Of a DNA stretch of 64,000 bases, positions 9,701 to 23,500 are shown in pieces. The position numbers and the translations under genes are program-made. The notes beneath the pieces were generated by a model. That model was not told the origin of the DNA. It made no database searches and was given only the letters and a program-made list of their open reading frames with translations. Origin of the DNA: Enoplolaimus lenunculus (taxonomy: Eukaryota; Nematoda; Enoplea; Enoplida; Thoracostomopsidae). How positions within the stretch are numbered: the stretch's first letter is position 1; the number at the start of each line of letters is the position of its first letter. The stretch covers positions 67,001 through 131,000 of the forward strand of contig JASANG010000258.1 in the NCBI GenBank assembly GCA_030248215.1, in the 5' to 3' direction.

Positions 9701-12700
9701 AGCGTTCCGGAAGAAGTTCGTGAATGGCTCACGTCAACGTTTACCCGACAAGTTCAAATGAAACCCATCCGCCGGTTTAAATCAGTCGCAAACGCCATAC
9801 GAACCGGTATAATGTTCGACAAGTAAGTGACGGAATAAGATAACATATTATAGACCTTAAAACGGCATTTACCAAAGTGTAATTTCATTTTATTGTGCTA
9901 TTTAAAATGAACGAGTTATGGTCGATCAAAGGCGACAAAGCGACAAACAGTACACGAAACCGGACTGGCTGCTGTTAAGGGGCGTTCAAAATTCTGATAT
10001 TAATGAAACTTATCTCGCGTACGACTATTATAGCGCCACCCTAAGGCAACACTTTATTGAACCAATGGTGAGAGTTAACCGAAGTCAAAGAGATTTGTAA
10101 ATCGAATCCAGTAAGATTTTCTTAGACTTTAAAATGTAAATACGGTTTAGAATTTTGGCCAATATAAACAACAGGGGCGAAATAGTATTATAAGCATATT
10201 CCTAAACCTAAATCTAAACTTAAGCCTAAGCCTAAGCGTAAGAATGAGCATATTCATAAGCCTAAGCCTAAGCCGAAGCCTAAGCGTAAGAATAAGCATA
10301 TTCCTAAGCCTAAGCCTAAGCCTAAGCCAAGCAAAAATTAGTGTAAAGCTTAAGCTTACTCTATTACAGTGCCACAGAAAAACGTTCTGCCCCTGATCTT
10401 TGCATGGGCGTAGAATTTTATAGAACAATAAGAAAAAATGGCAATATTTGACGCCCATGATGTCAGAAAGTCTCGATGTGTCACAGATTTTAAAAGTGTT
10501 CATTTTTGAGAGATACGACGCTTATATTTTTACATCAGCCATCTGCTGAAATTCAAAATTTAGAGTTTGGCCTTCAAAACTGGATTATTTGCAAAAACTG
10601 GTAAAAATAGTTCAAGCCTAAAAGTGCGTGTGTCGTATGACATTAACTAATTCAACCTAGATAACTGAATAGCTATTTTTAAACCATCAGCCGGCCGGTA
10701 GCCAAGGGGTGGCCAGGGGGGGCTCAGCCCACCTCCCACCTGGAAAAATTTTGGACCCCTAGAAAATTTTCAAATTTGCTTGTAAGTTATTAAAAAGCCT
10801 TGAATGCCGCTCTTGAAAAATTTTTAGCCCCCCCCCCAGCAAGGTGATCTGGCTAGATGTCTGAGCATCGGTTTTCCCTGGGCTCAGTTTGTGGACCCTG
10901 GAAGCTGAGCCTAAAGTCCTACCACAAGCAGATCCAGAGGAAGGGTGTGGGACGTACGCCCCCCCGTCAGAAATTTTTTCGTGTTAAAATGGTAAGATCC
11001 CTTGCCTACCTTGCAATTTTTTTCCCTCCAATTTTTTCAAAAACAATTTTTCCGGCATAATTTGTTACTGATAAAACGGTAAATTTACCCCTACCTTACT
11101 ATTTTTCGCTCTCAGAAAATTTTTTGATGATAAAATGATAAGGTCCCTCTCTGGTTAATTATTTTTGGTCCAGATCTTTCACATACTATAATGCGTTGGT
11201 CCGCATATGCTGGGCCCAATCAACTTCTAACAGACCGTATAAGTATTGTGATATACTCGCCGCATGCCGCCGCGGGCCTGCGGGTTGAACAGTGCAATTT
11301 TTGCTAAAATTTCCACTAAATAGAATTGGCCTATATATTTTTGTTAGCAACGCATAGCGGCGTGTGGCGGCACTCAGCGGCGTCCGACACAGTAAACTAT
11401 ACCGTAACCTTAAACGTCCATAGCTTTTATAATAAAACAATTTTTGTCGACTCACATCGCAAACCAAAGCTTTGATATACTGGAACCAATTGAGATCTAA
11501 AATGTTAACCATAGTCCCAGGTTCGAATACTCAGTATTGTTTTACTGTAATTGCATACTTATTTATTTATTTTATTGTTTTTTATGCTTTTGCTTTCTTT
11601 TTGTATTTCTTGATACAACTCATTTGTCACAAGATAAGATTTAAAGCAACGTCAGTTACATTCATTCATCTGATTTTTACTGGCTCATGTAGAGATCAGG
11701 TGCTCAACGTTTTTCAACGGGACTGTAATACAGAAAACTTAAGCTTTAGACTAATTTTCTGGTTAGGCTTATGTTTAAGTATATGCTCATTCTAATGTTT
11801 AGGTTTAGCCTTTGGGCTAGGAATACGCTTATACTACTGTAACGGCCCTGTTCTTTACATTGGCCTTTTTCTCTTATTGCTACTAATCTTCTTCACATTG
11901 TTTTATAAGAATTACGTTATTTTTACTAGTAAGTTATATTTTAAAAGATAATAAAGATATTACCAAAAATGTTAACAATAATTTCGACCGTCGAACCATA
12001 AGGTTTTTTAATATTTAAGGTATGACGTTTTAGAAAATTTTTCTTTGCCCCCTATAATCATATTGCTGTCCCATATATTACGTTTTTCTGGTTGAAATAA
12101 GCGGTGGATCAAGAAATTTCTGAATGGAACCGGGCTGGACAAAGTTATGAAATGTAATTTTTACTCTGTGATGTGCCAATTTATTGAAGGGATAAAATTG
12201 TAGCGTAGCTAACTTACCATTTTATTGCCAAAAAATTTCCAGACGAGGTGGGAGGCGTACGTCCAGCCCCTCTGAATCCGCTAGCGGTTGAGATGTCAGT
12301 TTTTGACAGATTTGTATCGCTAAAAACGACGGACATTGAAAAATATATTATTTTATAATTGCAAATTGCATAAATTGCGTTAAAGTAGTAAAGTGCTTTG
12401 CACTGCGACAAATTTATTTTAGTTTAAAAAAATCGAATTTGCGTTTTAGGAGGAGGTATACACTGCAAAAAATGGGGAGTCAAATTGGCTATTTCCGAAA
12501 TAGGTTTTATACGAGACTACACAAACTGAGTCAAATTCGATTACGTCAGAGTCAAATTCAACTCACTGCGTCGCACTTTTGACTTTGGCGGAGTCGAATT
12601 TCAGTCTTGAAAGGCCTATTTCGGAGTGAGTAATTTTGACTCAACATTTTTAGCAGTGTAGGCAATATGTAAATAGCGCCGCATGCAAAATGTTTCAAGC

Positions 12701-15700
12701 GTACAAACGCGAGACAATTGTATTTAACATAGAACAATAATTTTTGTCAAATCATTTCCAATTCTTGCTAAAAATCAACGACATTCCGCTTACTATATAA
12801 CGGATGTTGGCCTATGTTACTTTCAGGGGCGTAGACAGTAAATTAAGGCTATTCATAAGCCTAAACCTAAGCGTTGCCAAAATGTGTTCCTAAGCCGAAA
12901 GCCTAAGCCTAAGCGTTGCCAAAATGTGTTCCTAAGCCTAAGCCTAAGCCTAAGCGTTGCAAAAGCTTATTCCTAATGCGGGGTTCACGTTATAACTGGG
13001 GCAGCCTGGAACACGTTTTGTCCCTATGACTATAGCTGGTAACATTTTGTCTGACCGTTTATCCGCTATGAGATTCAAAAAATTTGAATTGTCTGTTATC
13101 CTGATGTGACATCTACTGTTTGTACTGTAATATCATATGATATTCCAAATATTGTCTGCGAGTATCATATGATGTTTGAAAATGTCTGCAAAGTTGTGGT
13201 AAACTAGCTTGATTGTACTGTAGAATGTCATATGATACTAAAATTTCAAATTTGAATTATTTGCACTTAGGAATATATTTTGGGAAAAACTTAGCGAGAA
13301 ACAGAACGGTAGAAGCTAATTCAACTTGCGAAATCATTTAATGCTGCATTATCCGACTTTTTACTGTTTTATTTAGCGTGCACAAATTCCATTGTCCTGT
13401 ATAAATATCATATGATATTTAGTAGAATTTTGGAATATCATATGATATTCGCATAAATGTCCCGCAGTATCATATGACAAATGGTTATTTGTATACGATC
13501 ATCGCTCGACATCAGTGATTTGTAAGCCAATGTCATATGACATTCACATTTGGTCTACATAACCGCAATTCGGATCACAGAATTTTATGTTGACGTCGAA
13601 TCAACATTGGACAAAACGTGTTCCAAGCTGCCCCAGTTATAACGTGAACGCCGCATAAGACTAATCCTAAGCCTAAGTCTAAGTCTAAGCAAAAAATGTA
13701 ATCTAGAATCTAAACCTACTCTTTGATTGACCCACCAGAAACCTGGACGCCACTTAAAGTAACATGGGCCCGGGTGTTGATAAATGCGTGGTTTCATACT
13801 TGCAACCCTATATTTCTGTCATTTTACACCTGGCTAAAAATTTCACAATTGTTTTCGTTACATTTGTGTTTGACTTTATACACAACTTTAGTTCCATACT
13901 ACATCATGTCCTATTGGCTTTCAAACTGTATATTGTGTGTTCTAAATGTGTTCTAATTTGCGCGCAGCAACAACATCTGGAACACTGCTCAATTGGGCAT
14001 TCCAGCTGTAACACGGTAAACTTGCTAGGAGTCTGAGAAAGTTTTAGGAAAATTACGCAAGCGTTCTTGCTGTTGGACGAGGGATGTTTTTTTGGGTTAC
14101 AAATTTGCAACCACGTTGACTAATATTTATTATTAGGCGTGATTTTCATTGCAATTTTAACGTTGTTGTTATTATTGTTTTTAGCAGCAATTCATTGTTA
14201 CCAATTTTAAAATTTTATAAACTTTTTTTTGGCGACAACAACGTGAACGTAAACGAAACACCCGTTTTGTGTTACCAAAATGTCGATAGAAAACAGATTT
14301 ATCACAAGCGGCAATTTATCAAAGGGGCGTTTAAGCGTTAATTTTCAAAATTTAAAAAACCCTCATATCCTTTTGTATTATTGACTTTATGGTGAAAAAA
14401 ATTATTGCTTTAATAATCATTTAAACCCTATTCACACGTGCAAGTTTTTGCTGCGAGAACTTGTGCAGCTGGAAATTGCACGCAGAACTTGGCATTTTTT
14501 AATCAGCCAATGAGAAAGCGGCTGCAATAAATTCAGTGAACTTGCATTGGTATTGACACATGTGAACTAAATTCCTAGCTATGATTTTGAATGAATTATT
14601 TGCAGCTGCACGTTAGTCGAACCAGAGTTTGGACAAAAAGCGCAAGTGCATGCTGCAGCTGAAACTTCTCGCGGCGAAAACTTGCACGTGTGAATAGGGC
14701 TTTAGTATTTTATATCATGAAAATTTTTTCAAGTTAAATACTCATTTTGATATACAGGCATCGGCTAAAATTTAATACAAACATAACTTAACAAAGATTT
14801 TTGACTGCTGAGTTGGGACTTCCCCAAACTCCAGAGAGTGGCTCACAAACTCGCAAGCGAAACGAAGCGAGATGCCAGACGCATTTTAAAACTTCGGCGA
14901 TTTTTGTTTCGACCAGTTAAGGTGGTGGTCCCTTTAGGGGTGTGGGCCCACCAAACGGGGCTATGGAGGGTGGTTGCTCCGACTTGTACATGGATCTTAC
15001 AAAATATATTAGTTCTTAAGATAGAACTAGCAAACGAATTAACTATATGTCACATTATATTTCAGTAATGAATCAAATTCTGTACTGAACTTTCTTTAGC
15101 ATTTTTTCAAAACACCGATCGAAACTTACAAATTGACCGAAAAAGTTTCGCCGGTTTGGACCAATAGCGTGGGCGCCCCATCGCCTCTCACCCTTTCTCC
15201 GCCTTTGCTTCCTTGAAGTTATGCTTTTCCATGGCTACAGCATTAGACTTCTAGTCAGCTTAAAATGCCAGAGAGACCGAAACAACTTTATATCTAAATA
15301 TTTTACATTTTTACTCGATAAAATTCAACCTGGCTTAAGACTCATCTAAACGAGATGATTTCTCAATTGGTTTGCTTCCGGCAATAGACCGTACACCATT
15401 TGAGTTAAATAATAAATAAATATATATTGAAAAAAATTTTTTAGGATCCCATGACGGACCTTAAGGCCTTAAAAATGGAATTTTTCAAATTTAGGCGTGC
15501 GATGACTAGTTGAGGTTATGATAAGATCAAATATGTAAAAATGTTCAAAATTGATCCATTTCTGGGCTATTTACGCGGGCTGGTGGGGGTAACGGAAAAA
15601 ATCCAATATATGTGTATATACAGATATATATTAATATATATTATATCGTTATACTCTATCGCTTTATAAATTATTTGTTTCATTCATAAATGCCGTTTCT

Positions 15701-17388
15701 TTATAACAGTCATTGTGTTAACTTTAAAACGCACTCGTAGTAAAAAAATGTAGTCTAGCAAAAGTTAGTTAATTTACGAATAATTTCGTTAAAATATACA
15801 CGGCTGGTCTGTTATGACAATGCTGTTTTTAGTGTTTGCCTGAGTCACTTTTCAAGTTTTTTTCCAAACGATGTTGTAAAGCTAAAGGTGGAAATTGAAT
15901 GCTGCCCACTCTCAGCTCCCTTAACTTTACTAGATGTTACCTTTAACCAGGACGAGAGGTCTCCCATGTCCGGAGTGGGTACATCCTGGGTCGACATCCT
16001 TGGAGGTAATCGCGAAGTCCATAGGGTCCAGTGTGTATGCAACAAGAGCGAACAAACAGAGTCCGAACCTCCGACGAGGAGTGACCGTCCCGCCCGCATT
16101 CAGGAAACTCGCCAGCGTGGATCCCACCAACGAGTTTCCATCCAGCAGGTTTCGCGCGATGGACAGCCAGGCTACCAGGCGGATGTCCCTAGACCCCGAG
16201 TGATCACACTCATCAGATACACCCCTATGAGTGGATCAGCCGAATCCTAGCCGCCTTTATCAGGCGGCAAAGCCGCGGGTCCGGTTCCGTAGGAGGATAC
16301 GACGCGTCGACGAAAGGGGTGCTACGATAAAACGCCCTTTTACTGCCACCCTGAGAGATGAAGGCGGGACCTCCCAGCTATTACGGTGGGCTTACACGGG
16401 ACCAAAATATCAAGAATCGCTACCACAACAAAGATGGGGGACTTCTACGGAACCGGGCCGAAAAAACAGGCCGCGATAGCGGCTTGCACATTAGACACCA
16501 GGTGGATGACCGGATACCTGACGGACCCGTCCGGCTGCATGACGGCGAGCCGCGCACCGTCCCGAAGGGAATAATAACTTAAGCTAAGAAGTTTTAACTA
16601 AGCTTAGGAGTAAGTGCGCAGTACTAACTTAGGGTTAACTAAAGTTACTTGACCAAACACTTTGACTATAAGAAATGCGAAAAATCACGGTCCGCCTGTC
16701 ATACAATCATCCACCTTGCCAGGGGCAGATCAGCCCAGGCTATACATATAACTCTTATGTGTATACTTTGCTCTTATTCGAGATAAGTAGTCGAAAAATG
16801 TGGGTTCAATATCGGATACTAATTTCGCGGGGACAATTTGTGTATGCTTACAGGAACTACGCCGGTTTTGTGAACACTTTATTAAAAGAATGTAAATGTA
16901 TAAAAGAGGTAAAGCCTTTTATGACAGAAAAACCATAGTAAAATTAAAAGTTGAATCAAATATAAGTTGCCTAATGTCAGAGTTTCGGTTTACTGAAAAT
17001 TTCACTATTAAGAGGCTATACAACCGGAAGAAAAGTAGAGATTTACCTTGGCAGAATCCTGCTCACCACTATGTGCACTTGCTGCTTTTGGCATCGGTGT
17101 CGGCAGGTCAGTCGCCTGCCGAACACCGGAGCTCGATGTATGGAACTCATCTGCATCCGGATTGAGATCGGTTGAGTCTGAGCACGTAGCACAAACATCC
17201 GCCCCCAGCGATCGCAGGGACGGAGTAAGCTATCTTTCACTGTCTTTCTGAGACACTAATGAGTTAATTACTAGACAATTTATCACATAGCTGAATGCAA
17301 TTGGGTTAAAACCCGTAGAAACACATGAAAACAGTTTATTAATATTAACGGTGAAAAAACAAAAAAAAAAAAAAAAAAAAAAAAAACA

Positions 17389-17425
<37 letters not shown>

Positions 17426-17487
17426 AAAAAAAAACAAAAAAAAAAAATAAAAAAAAAAAATAAAAAAAAAAAAAAAAAAAAAAAAAA

Positions 17488-17560
<73 letters not shown>

Positions 17561-20500
17561 AACAAAAAAAAAAAAAAAAAAAACACCACCAAAAACCCCA
17601 AAAAACAAACCAACCCACCACCAAAAACCACCAAAAAAAAAACACACCCAGATGTAAGCAAACTTGAACTACTAGCAATTACAATTAGCTTATAACAATA
17701 GTGGCCAATGTTACTTTAACGGGCGTAACAGTAGATTAAGCGTATTCCTATAAGCCTAATCCTAAGCCTAAGCGTTGCAAAAGTGTGAGTTGCAAAAGTG
17801 TATTCCTAAGCCTAATCCTAAGTCTAAGCAAAAAATGTAATCTAGAATCTAAACCAACTCTTTCATAGACCCGCCGGAAACCTGGACGCCTATTAAAGTA
17901 ACATCTGCCTCAATAGTAAACTTCAATCGTTCCTGTTTGAAGGCTAAGTTAACCGCTGGCTGATAACAAAAATCGAAAGCATAGGTTTTGTATGAAAAGC
18001 TGGGAAAGAAAATTGAAAAATTCATATGAATAGGTTTTGTCGTCGTCTTGTAGGAAGGTTCTATAAATAGGTCCAAACCATTCCGACTAAAAACCAAATT
18101 TCACTAGATTAATAATTATTTATCCAAATAAAACGCTAAAAAAATGATTAAAATTTGGCCAATGTAAAGAACAGGGCGGAACAGAAATATGCGCATGTTC
18201 CTAAGCCTATGTTTAAGCTTAAGCCTAAGCCTCAGGGTAAGAATGATGTCATTCCTAAACCTAAGCCTAAGCTTAAGCCAAACAAAATAAGTTTAAAGTC
18301 TAAGCTTACTCTATTGTAGTCCAACAGAAAAAACGTTCCGCCCCTGATCTTTACATGGGCCAAAAAATTTAACTGTTTTTTAAACCACAAATTTTTATTG
18401 GTTTCTTAGCCAAATTCGAAATCCTGTACATTGATAAATATTCTACCCACTCTTTAGAATTTGTTGCCCACAAGTATACACCCACGTCAGCAATGTTTTA
18501 TCTGACCGGCATCTACCCACAGGAACCCTAGATACCCAAAAGTAACACCAACGCTAATTTTGACCAAACAAGTGTAACGTCAGGGCTGCGGTCAGATTGC
18601 GTTTAATTCAACTATATTGGCCCAACTATTCGTCAACGATTTTGACGGCAAATGTTTAGCTGAAACTGTGGGCACCGAAAGGTGTCGCAGGACGCAGCTG
18701 TTGCGCATCCAGAAACTTCTGACGCGCTGGCAAAAGTTATGAAACGCAATTTTTACTGTACGTTTTAAATATGTGCCAATTTTCTGTGGTAGAAAGGCTA
18801 TAAGGGCGTTACCACTTTATCACAAAAAATTTTCTAACGGGAAGGGATACGCCTAAGTGGATCCGCTAGTGGCAGTAGGGTGCACCTGTGCCACTTGAGT
18901 TTCCAATATTCACACAGGTATATAGCTCAAAATATTGCTTAATGAGGTAAATGTCACTTTAAGGGGCGCAACAGTAGATTAAGCGTATTCCTGAGCCTAA
19001 GCCTAAGCCTAAGCGTTGCAAAAACGTGTTGTTAAGTCTAAGCATAAGCAAAAAATGTAACCTAGAATCTAAACTTACTCTTTTATACACCCACCACAAA
19101 CCTAAACACCCGATTAAAGTAACATGGGCCCTTAACCCTTCCTCACATGAATATTTGCAATTTCACATGAAATGTAACTTCAACGTAAGATTCGAACCCC
19201 AGTCTCTCGGGTGGGAGGCGTTTACGATGACCACTGAGCTATAGGAGCTTGACGCTCGAGCCCGAGGGGACTATCACGTCTTGTGGAGATTTTGCACTGC
19301 GCATATATGTTATAAATGTTTAAACACTGCTCACAGTGTGTGTATTGCTCGTACATTATTGCGTTTATTTGCTCCTAGTATACTCTATGAGTGAAAGGAT
19401 TAATGGTGTCACTTTCTGCAGTACCCATCTCTTAAATACATTGTCCTTTACCTAATTGGTGTTTAGTTCCCTGTACTAAAACTCCGGCTTACGCTTGAAG
19501 GAGCTTTGTTTGACCAGAAAAATCGAAAGCTAAAAAATATTTTCTTCCCCAGGTCCAGTTCCATTGATAACGTGGCTAATCGTGTTTTCAAGTGACGCAT
19601 ACAATGGTATATTCGACGACTTACAAGCAAGGTTGAAAATTTTGTAAGGGGACAAAATTCTATCAGGGGACGCTGCGCCGTACCCTCCATTGGCTACGGG
19701 CTTCTTTTTTGGTCAATTGATGGTGTGTAACAACTCGTAGACAGTTTTCGAAACGGAAGCAAACCTTGAAAAATGTATTAAAAACTTGAAAGAATTTTAA
19801 AAACAAAATCATTAGACCTTGTAAAGATTGCAGGAAATTTAATATTTCCATCATCAACTTTAACAGGCGTCCAGGTTTCTGGTGGGTCTAAAAACAGTAC
19901 GTTTAGATTCTAGATTGCGTTTTTTCCTTAGGCTTAGGCTTAAGAATACGTTTTTGCAACGCTTAACCTTAGGAATACGCTTAATCTACTGTTACGCCCC
20001 TAAAAGTAACTTTGACCATAAGCACTAAGCCTAAAGCCTCAATCCGCGCCTGAAAGGTAACAAAACGTTTCTGGTTTGCTACGCTCGTTCTCAAAATAAT
20101 TTAGCATAAGGTCGCATTCTCTTTAAGTCAAGTTCAGCTTTACGTCCGTCTAAAAAGTTTAAGCTTCACCTTAGCTTAATTTGTCCTATGACAATAACAC
20201 ATATTGCGTGCTTGTCACATATTTAAAATAATTATTTATTAGGCTTAGCCGTGATTTAACAATAAACACGAAGTGCATAAAATTATTTAAAAGCTTAACG
20301 GGTCGGGGGGGGGGGGGTGTACGCCCCCCATTATAATTTTTTTGTTTTAAAATGGTAAGGTCCCTACCGTACAATTTTTTACAATTTTTTCCCGCAGCAT
20401 TTTTGTGATAAAATGATAAGGTCCGTACCTTACAATTTTTCACCATCAGACAATTTTTTGGCGATAAGATGGTAAGGTGCTTACCGTACAATTTTTGTGT

Positions 20501-23500
20501 TTAAATTTGCCAGCCTGCTACCCCCGTCAGAAATTGTTGGATCCGCCTCTGAGTGTAGCGAGCGAGAAAACGTTGTTATGCCTATGGTGCTGTGGGTGGT
20601 TCTACAAATTGTAAAAATGTTTCGAGTCCCTGAAGAAATTTTACGGAGATATGCCGCCCTGTTTGCCACCGGTAGACAAACTCATTGTTTGTTATCTGAA
20701 ATTTAGCGACTGTTTTTGTTTTAACATTGAAAACTAGTAAACATTAGTTATGTCTTGAATCTTTGCCAGTAATCTTTTCTAGCTTAGGTCGTGTCGCACC
20801 AGCTGCAGGAGCGAACACTAAAATGTAAACAAGCAAGGTTAAATGCATATGTCGAAACCCAATTCGTAATTCAGCCTAATTCCCAATTAGACAGATCCAA
20901 AGTGGAAATACGATTTGGGTTCGTCCAAGGCGAGATTATGTCTGATAAAGCAGTGCGTTTTCTCATTGGTTACTTGATTGTCGTAATTCTGCTTGATTCC
21001 ATTTTGCTTAGTAAAACAAACCGTTTTTATTGAAACCATGAAATTTTGTGTTTCAGGATTTGAAACAATTAACACCGCTCAAGTTTACGTTGTGCCACTA
21101 CGAAATCCGCAAACAAAATTTTTGAGTCTCTGAACCTCAAAACGGTACACCTACCGTAAATTACTACTTCAAAAACTGTAAAACAATTGACAAATTTTCA
21201 AAATCGAACCATTTTTGAGTAAATATATGCTGCAACCGAGTGTCTAAATTGAGAAAAAGAACTTTTAAGTTAAATTTGTTTCAAAAAATTGTGGATAATA
21301 AAGGGTTTAACTTATAATAGAACCGATATGTGGTTAGTCATTATAATTTGGACTCCTGTAAGGATCAGAGGCGGTCTGTTTTTTCGTGTGACTGCAATAT
21401 AGTAAGCTTAAACTTAATACCAATTTTTTTTCATACGCTTAGGATTGGGAATATGCTTTTACTACTGTTACGGCCCAGTTCTTTACATTGGCTAACATTT
21501 AAACTGCGACTGCAATAGAGTAAGCTTAATCTTTATAATAATTTTGTTGCATAAGCCTATGCTTAGGAATATGCTTATACTACTGTTACGGCCCTGTTTT
21601 TTTACATTGACTATAATTTGTAACACCTTCCCTCCGGGGTATTATTTATATATTTTGTATGCATATTTTAATTATCTCCAGCGATCACAAATTACAGGAA
21701 ATCAAAGATTACATTTACATGATTTATATTATAAACCTCAGCGTGAGGTTTCTGACTTTCTACTGTTGCACATTTGATTTTCTGTAATTTTAACCTATAC
21801 CTTGAAACAAAAAATGTATTGAGTTACGTAGTTTAACCCTTACACGCATAGATGTTGTTCAAACCATGAGCAAGGAAGTGCAAGCTGTGTACGAGTCAAA
21901 AACAACCTACAATGTTGAGTCATTTACGCGTATGCTCAGTGCAAAATCTTGTATGAGACGGGCCAATGTTACCCTAAAGGCCGTCGCATTTTCCCGGGAC
22001 AGCAAGGAAACAGGAGTAAATACACAAAATATAATTGGGACAGCGGGACAGTTAGGACACCTGGGCAGATGGGACAGTTGGGATAGATTGTACAGATGGG
22101 ACAGTTTGAACAGATGGGACAGTTGGGACAGTTTGGACAGATAAGACAGATTGGACAATTGGGACAAACGGGACAGTAGGGACAGATGAGACAGTTGGGA
22201 CAGATGGGATAGTTGGGACAGTCGGGACAGATGGTACACTTGGGACACTTGGGACAGATGGGACAGTTGGGGCAAACGGGACAGTTGGGACAGATGGAAC
22301 AGTTGGGACAGATGGAACAGTTGGGACAGAATATATCTGCATGTGCATATGTAAACAGGAGCGCATACGTGTACACTTCGTGTATATTTCTGTCCCGGGA
22401 AATTGGGACGGCCTTTATAGTAACATGGGCCATGAGACGTATGAACCCAGTTTGAGCTTGAGCGTCAAACTCTTATAATTAAGCCGAGATGGTAAATGCA
22501 GCATTTCCAAGCGTCTTGAGTTTCAATCCCGAGTTAAAATTAGGGCCCATATTCTCATATGTGTGCAACACCTATCACTAGTTGGTGATTGGTCTTGTAA
22601 GTTTCGAACCTGTGTATACTTTGCACTACTTTTGTATTAATTTCAATAACTGCAGTAGATTAGTGAGTTTTGCTATATTTACTTCCATTTGAGAATATGG
22701 GCTTACATCTCAGTGCCCATGTACAGATCAAGGGCGGAACGATTTTCTGTTGCACTGAAGTTTTGGACTATTTTTTTGCTTCGTTTAGGCTTAGGCTTAC
22801 GAATAAACTCATTCTTAGGCTTAGGCTTAGGAATGCGCGTTTACTACTGTTCCGCCCCTGAGAAAATTGAAAACAGCCTCGTGTGAAATAGGAAGACTTT
22901 TGATTGACAACAAATCGTTTTGTAAGCCAGCTGGTACAAATTATGAATTTTACCAACATTTGATATTTTAACAACCGAAATTTTAATAGCATAAACAATC
23001 TAATCTTTGCCTGATTTGAGACCATCTTAGCGGCGGTGCCTTGGCGTCATTTGATGTGTTTTTAAAAAACTTTATACGACTGATAAGAAAGGTTTTTTGA
23101 TGCTAACATAAATTTCAAATTGTGCGTATTTGCTGTGTACCTTTTATCACCAGTTGGTTATAAGTTTTGTATCTCAGTCGACATAAAATGATTTTCTATA
23201 AACTCGACTATAAGTGACTGTCAATTTTGAACGGTTACAAAGCGTGAATTTTAGATGAGATTCTGTACACTGACTCTCGCGTGTAATGTTAAGGTTTAGG
23301 CTAAGGTACTTAGGTATTGTCATGGTGGCCCAAGTTACTTTAAGGGATGTCCAAGTTTCTTGTGGGTCTATAAAAGAGTAGGTTTAGATTCTAGATTTCA
23401 TTTTTGTGCTTAGGCTTAGGCTTAGGCTTATAGGCTTAGGAACACATTTTTGGAACGCTTAGGCTTAGGCTTAGGAATACACTTGATCTACTGTTACGCC

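Noticed and set aside
9918-10100. 60-codon frame just after PDE1 exon 3
   Set aside because: Exon 3 joins exon 4 perfectly in phase and by family alignment, leaving no room for an extra exon; no conserved motif is seen.
15845-16099. 84-codon minus-strand frame
   Set aside because: It runs in a different frame from the more convincing coding texture at 15940-16220 and crosses that segment's likely donor.
17230-17695. Poly-Phe and poly-Lys open frames
   Set aside because: Homopolymer tract translation.
21907-22433. Cys/Pro-rich (CPNCPIC) repeat protein on the minus strand
   Set aside because: It lies wholly within the GGCC-3 minisatellite and ends with the element; several frames are equally open.
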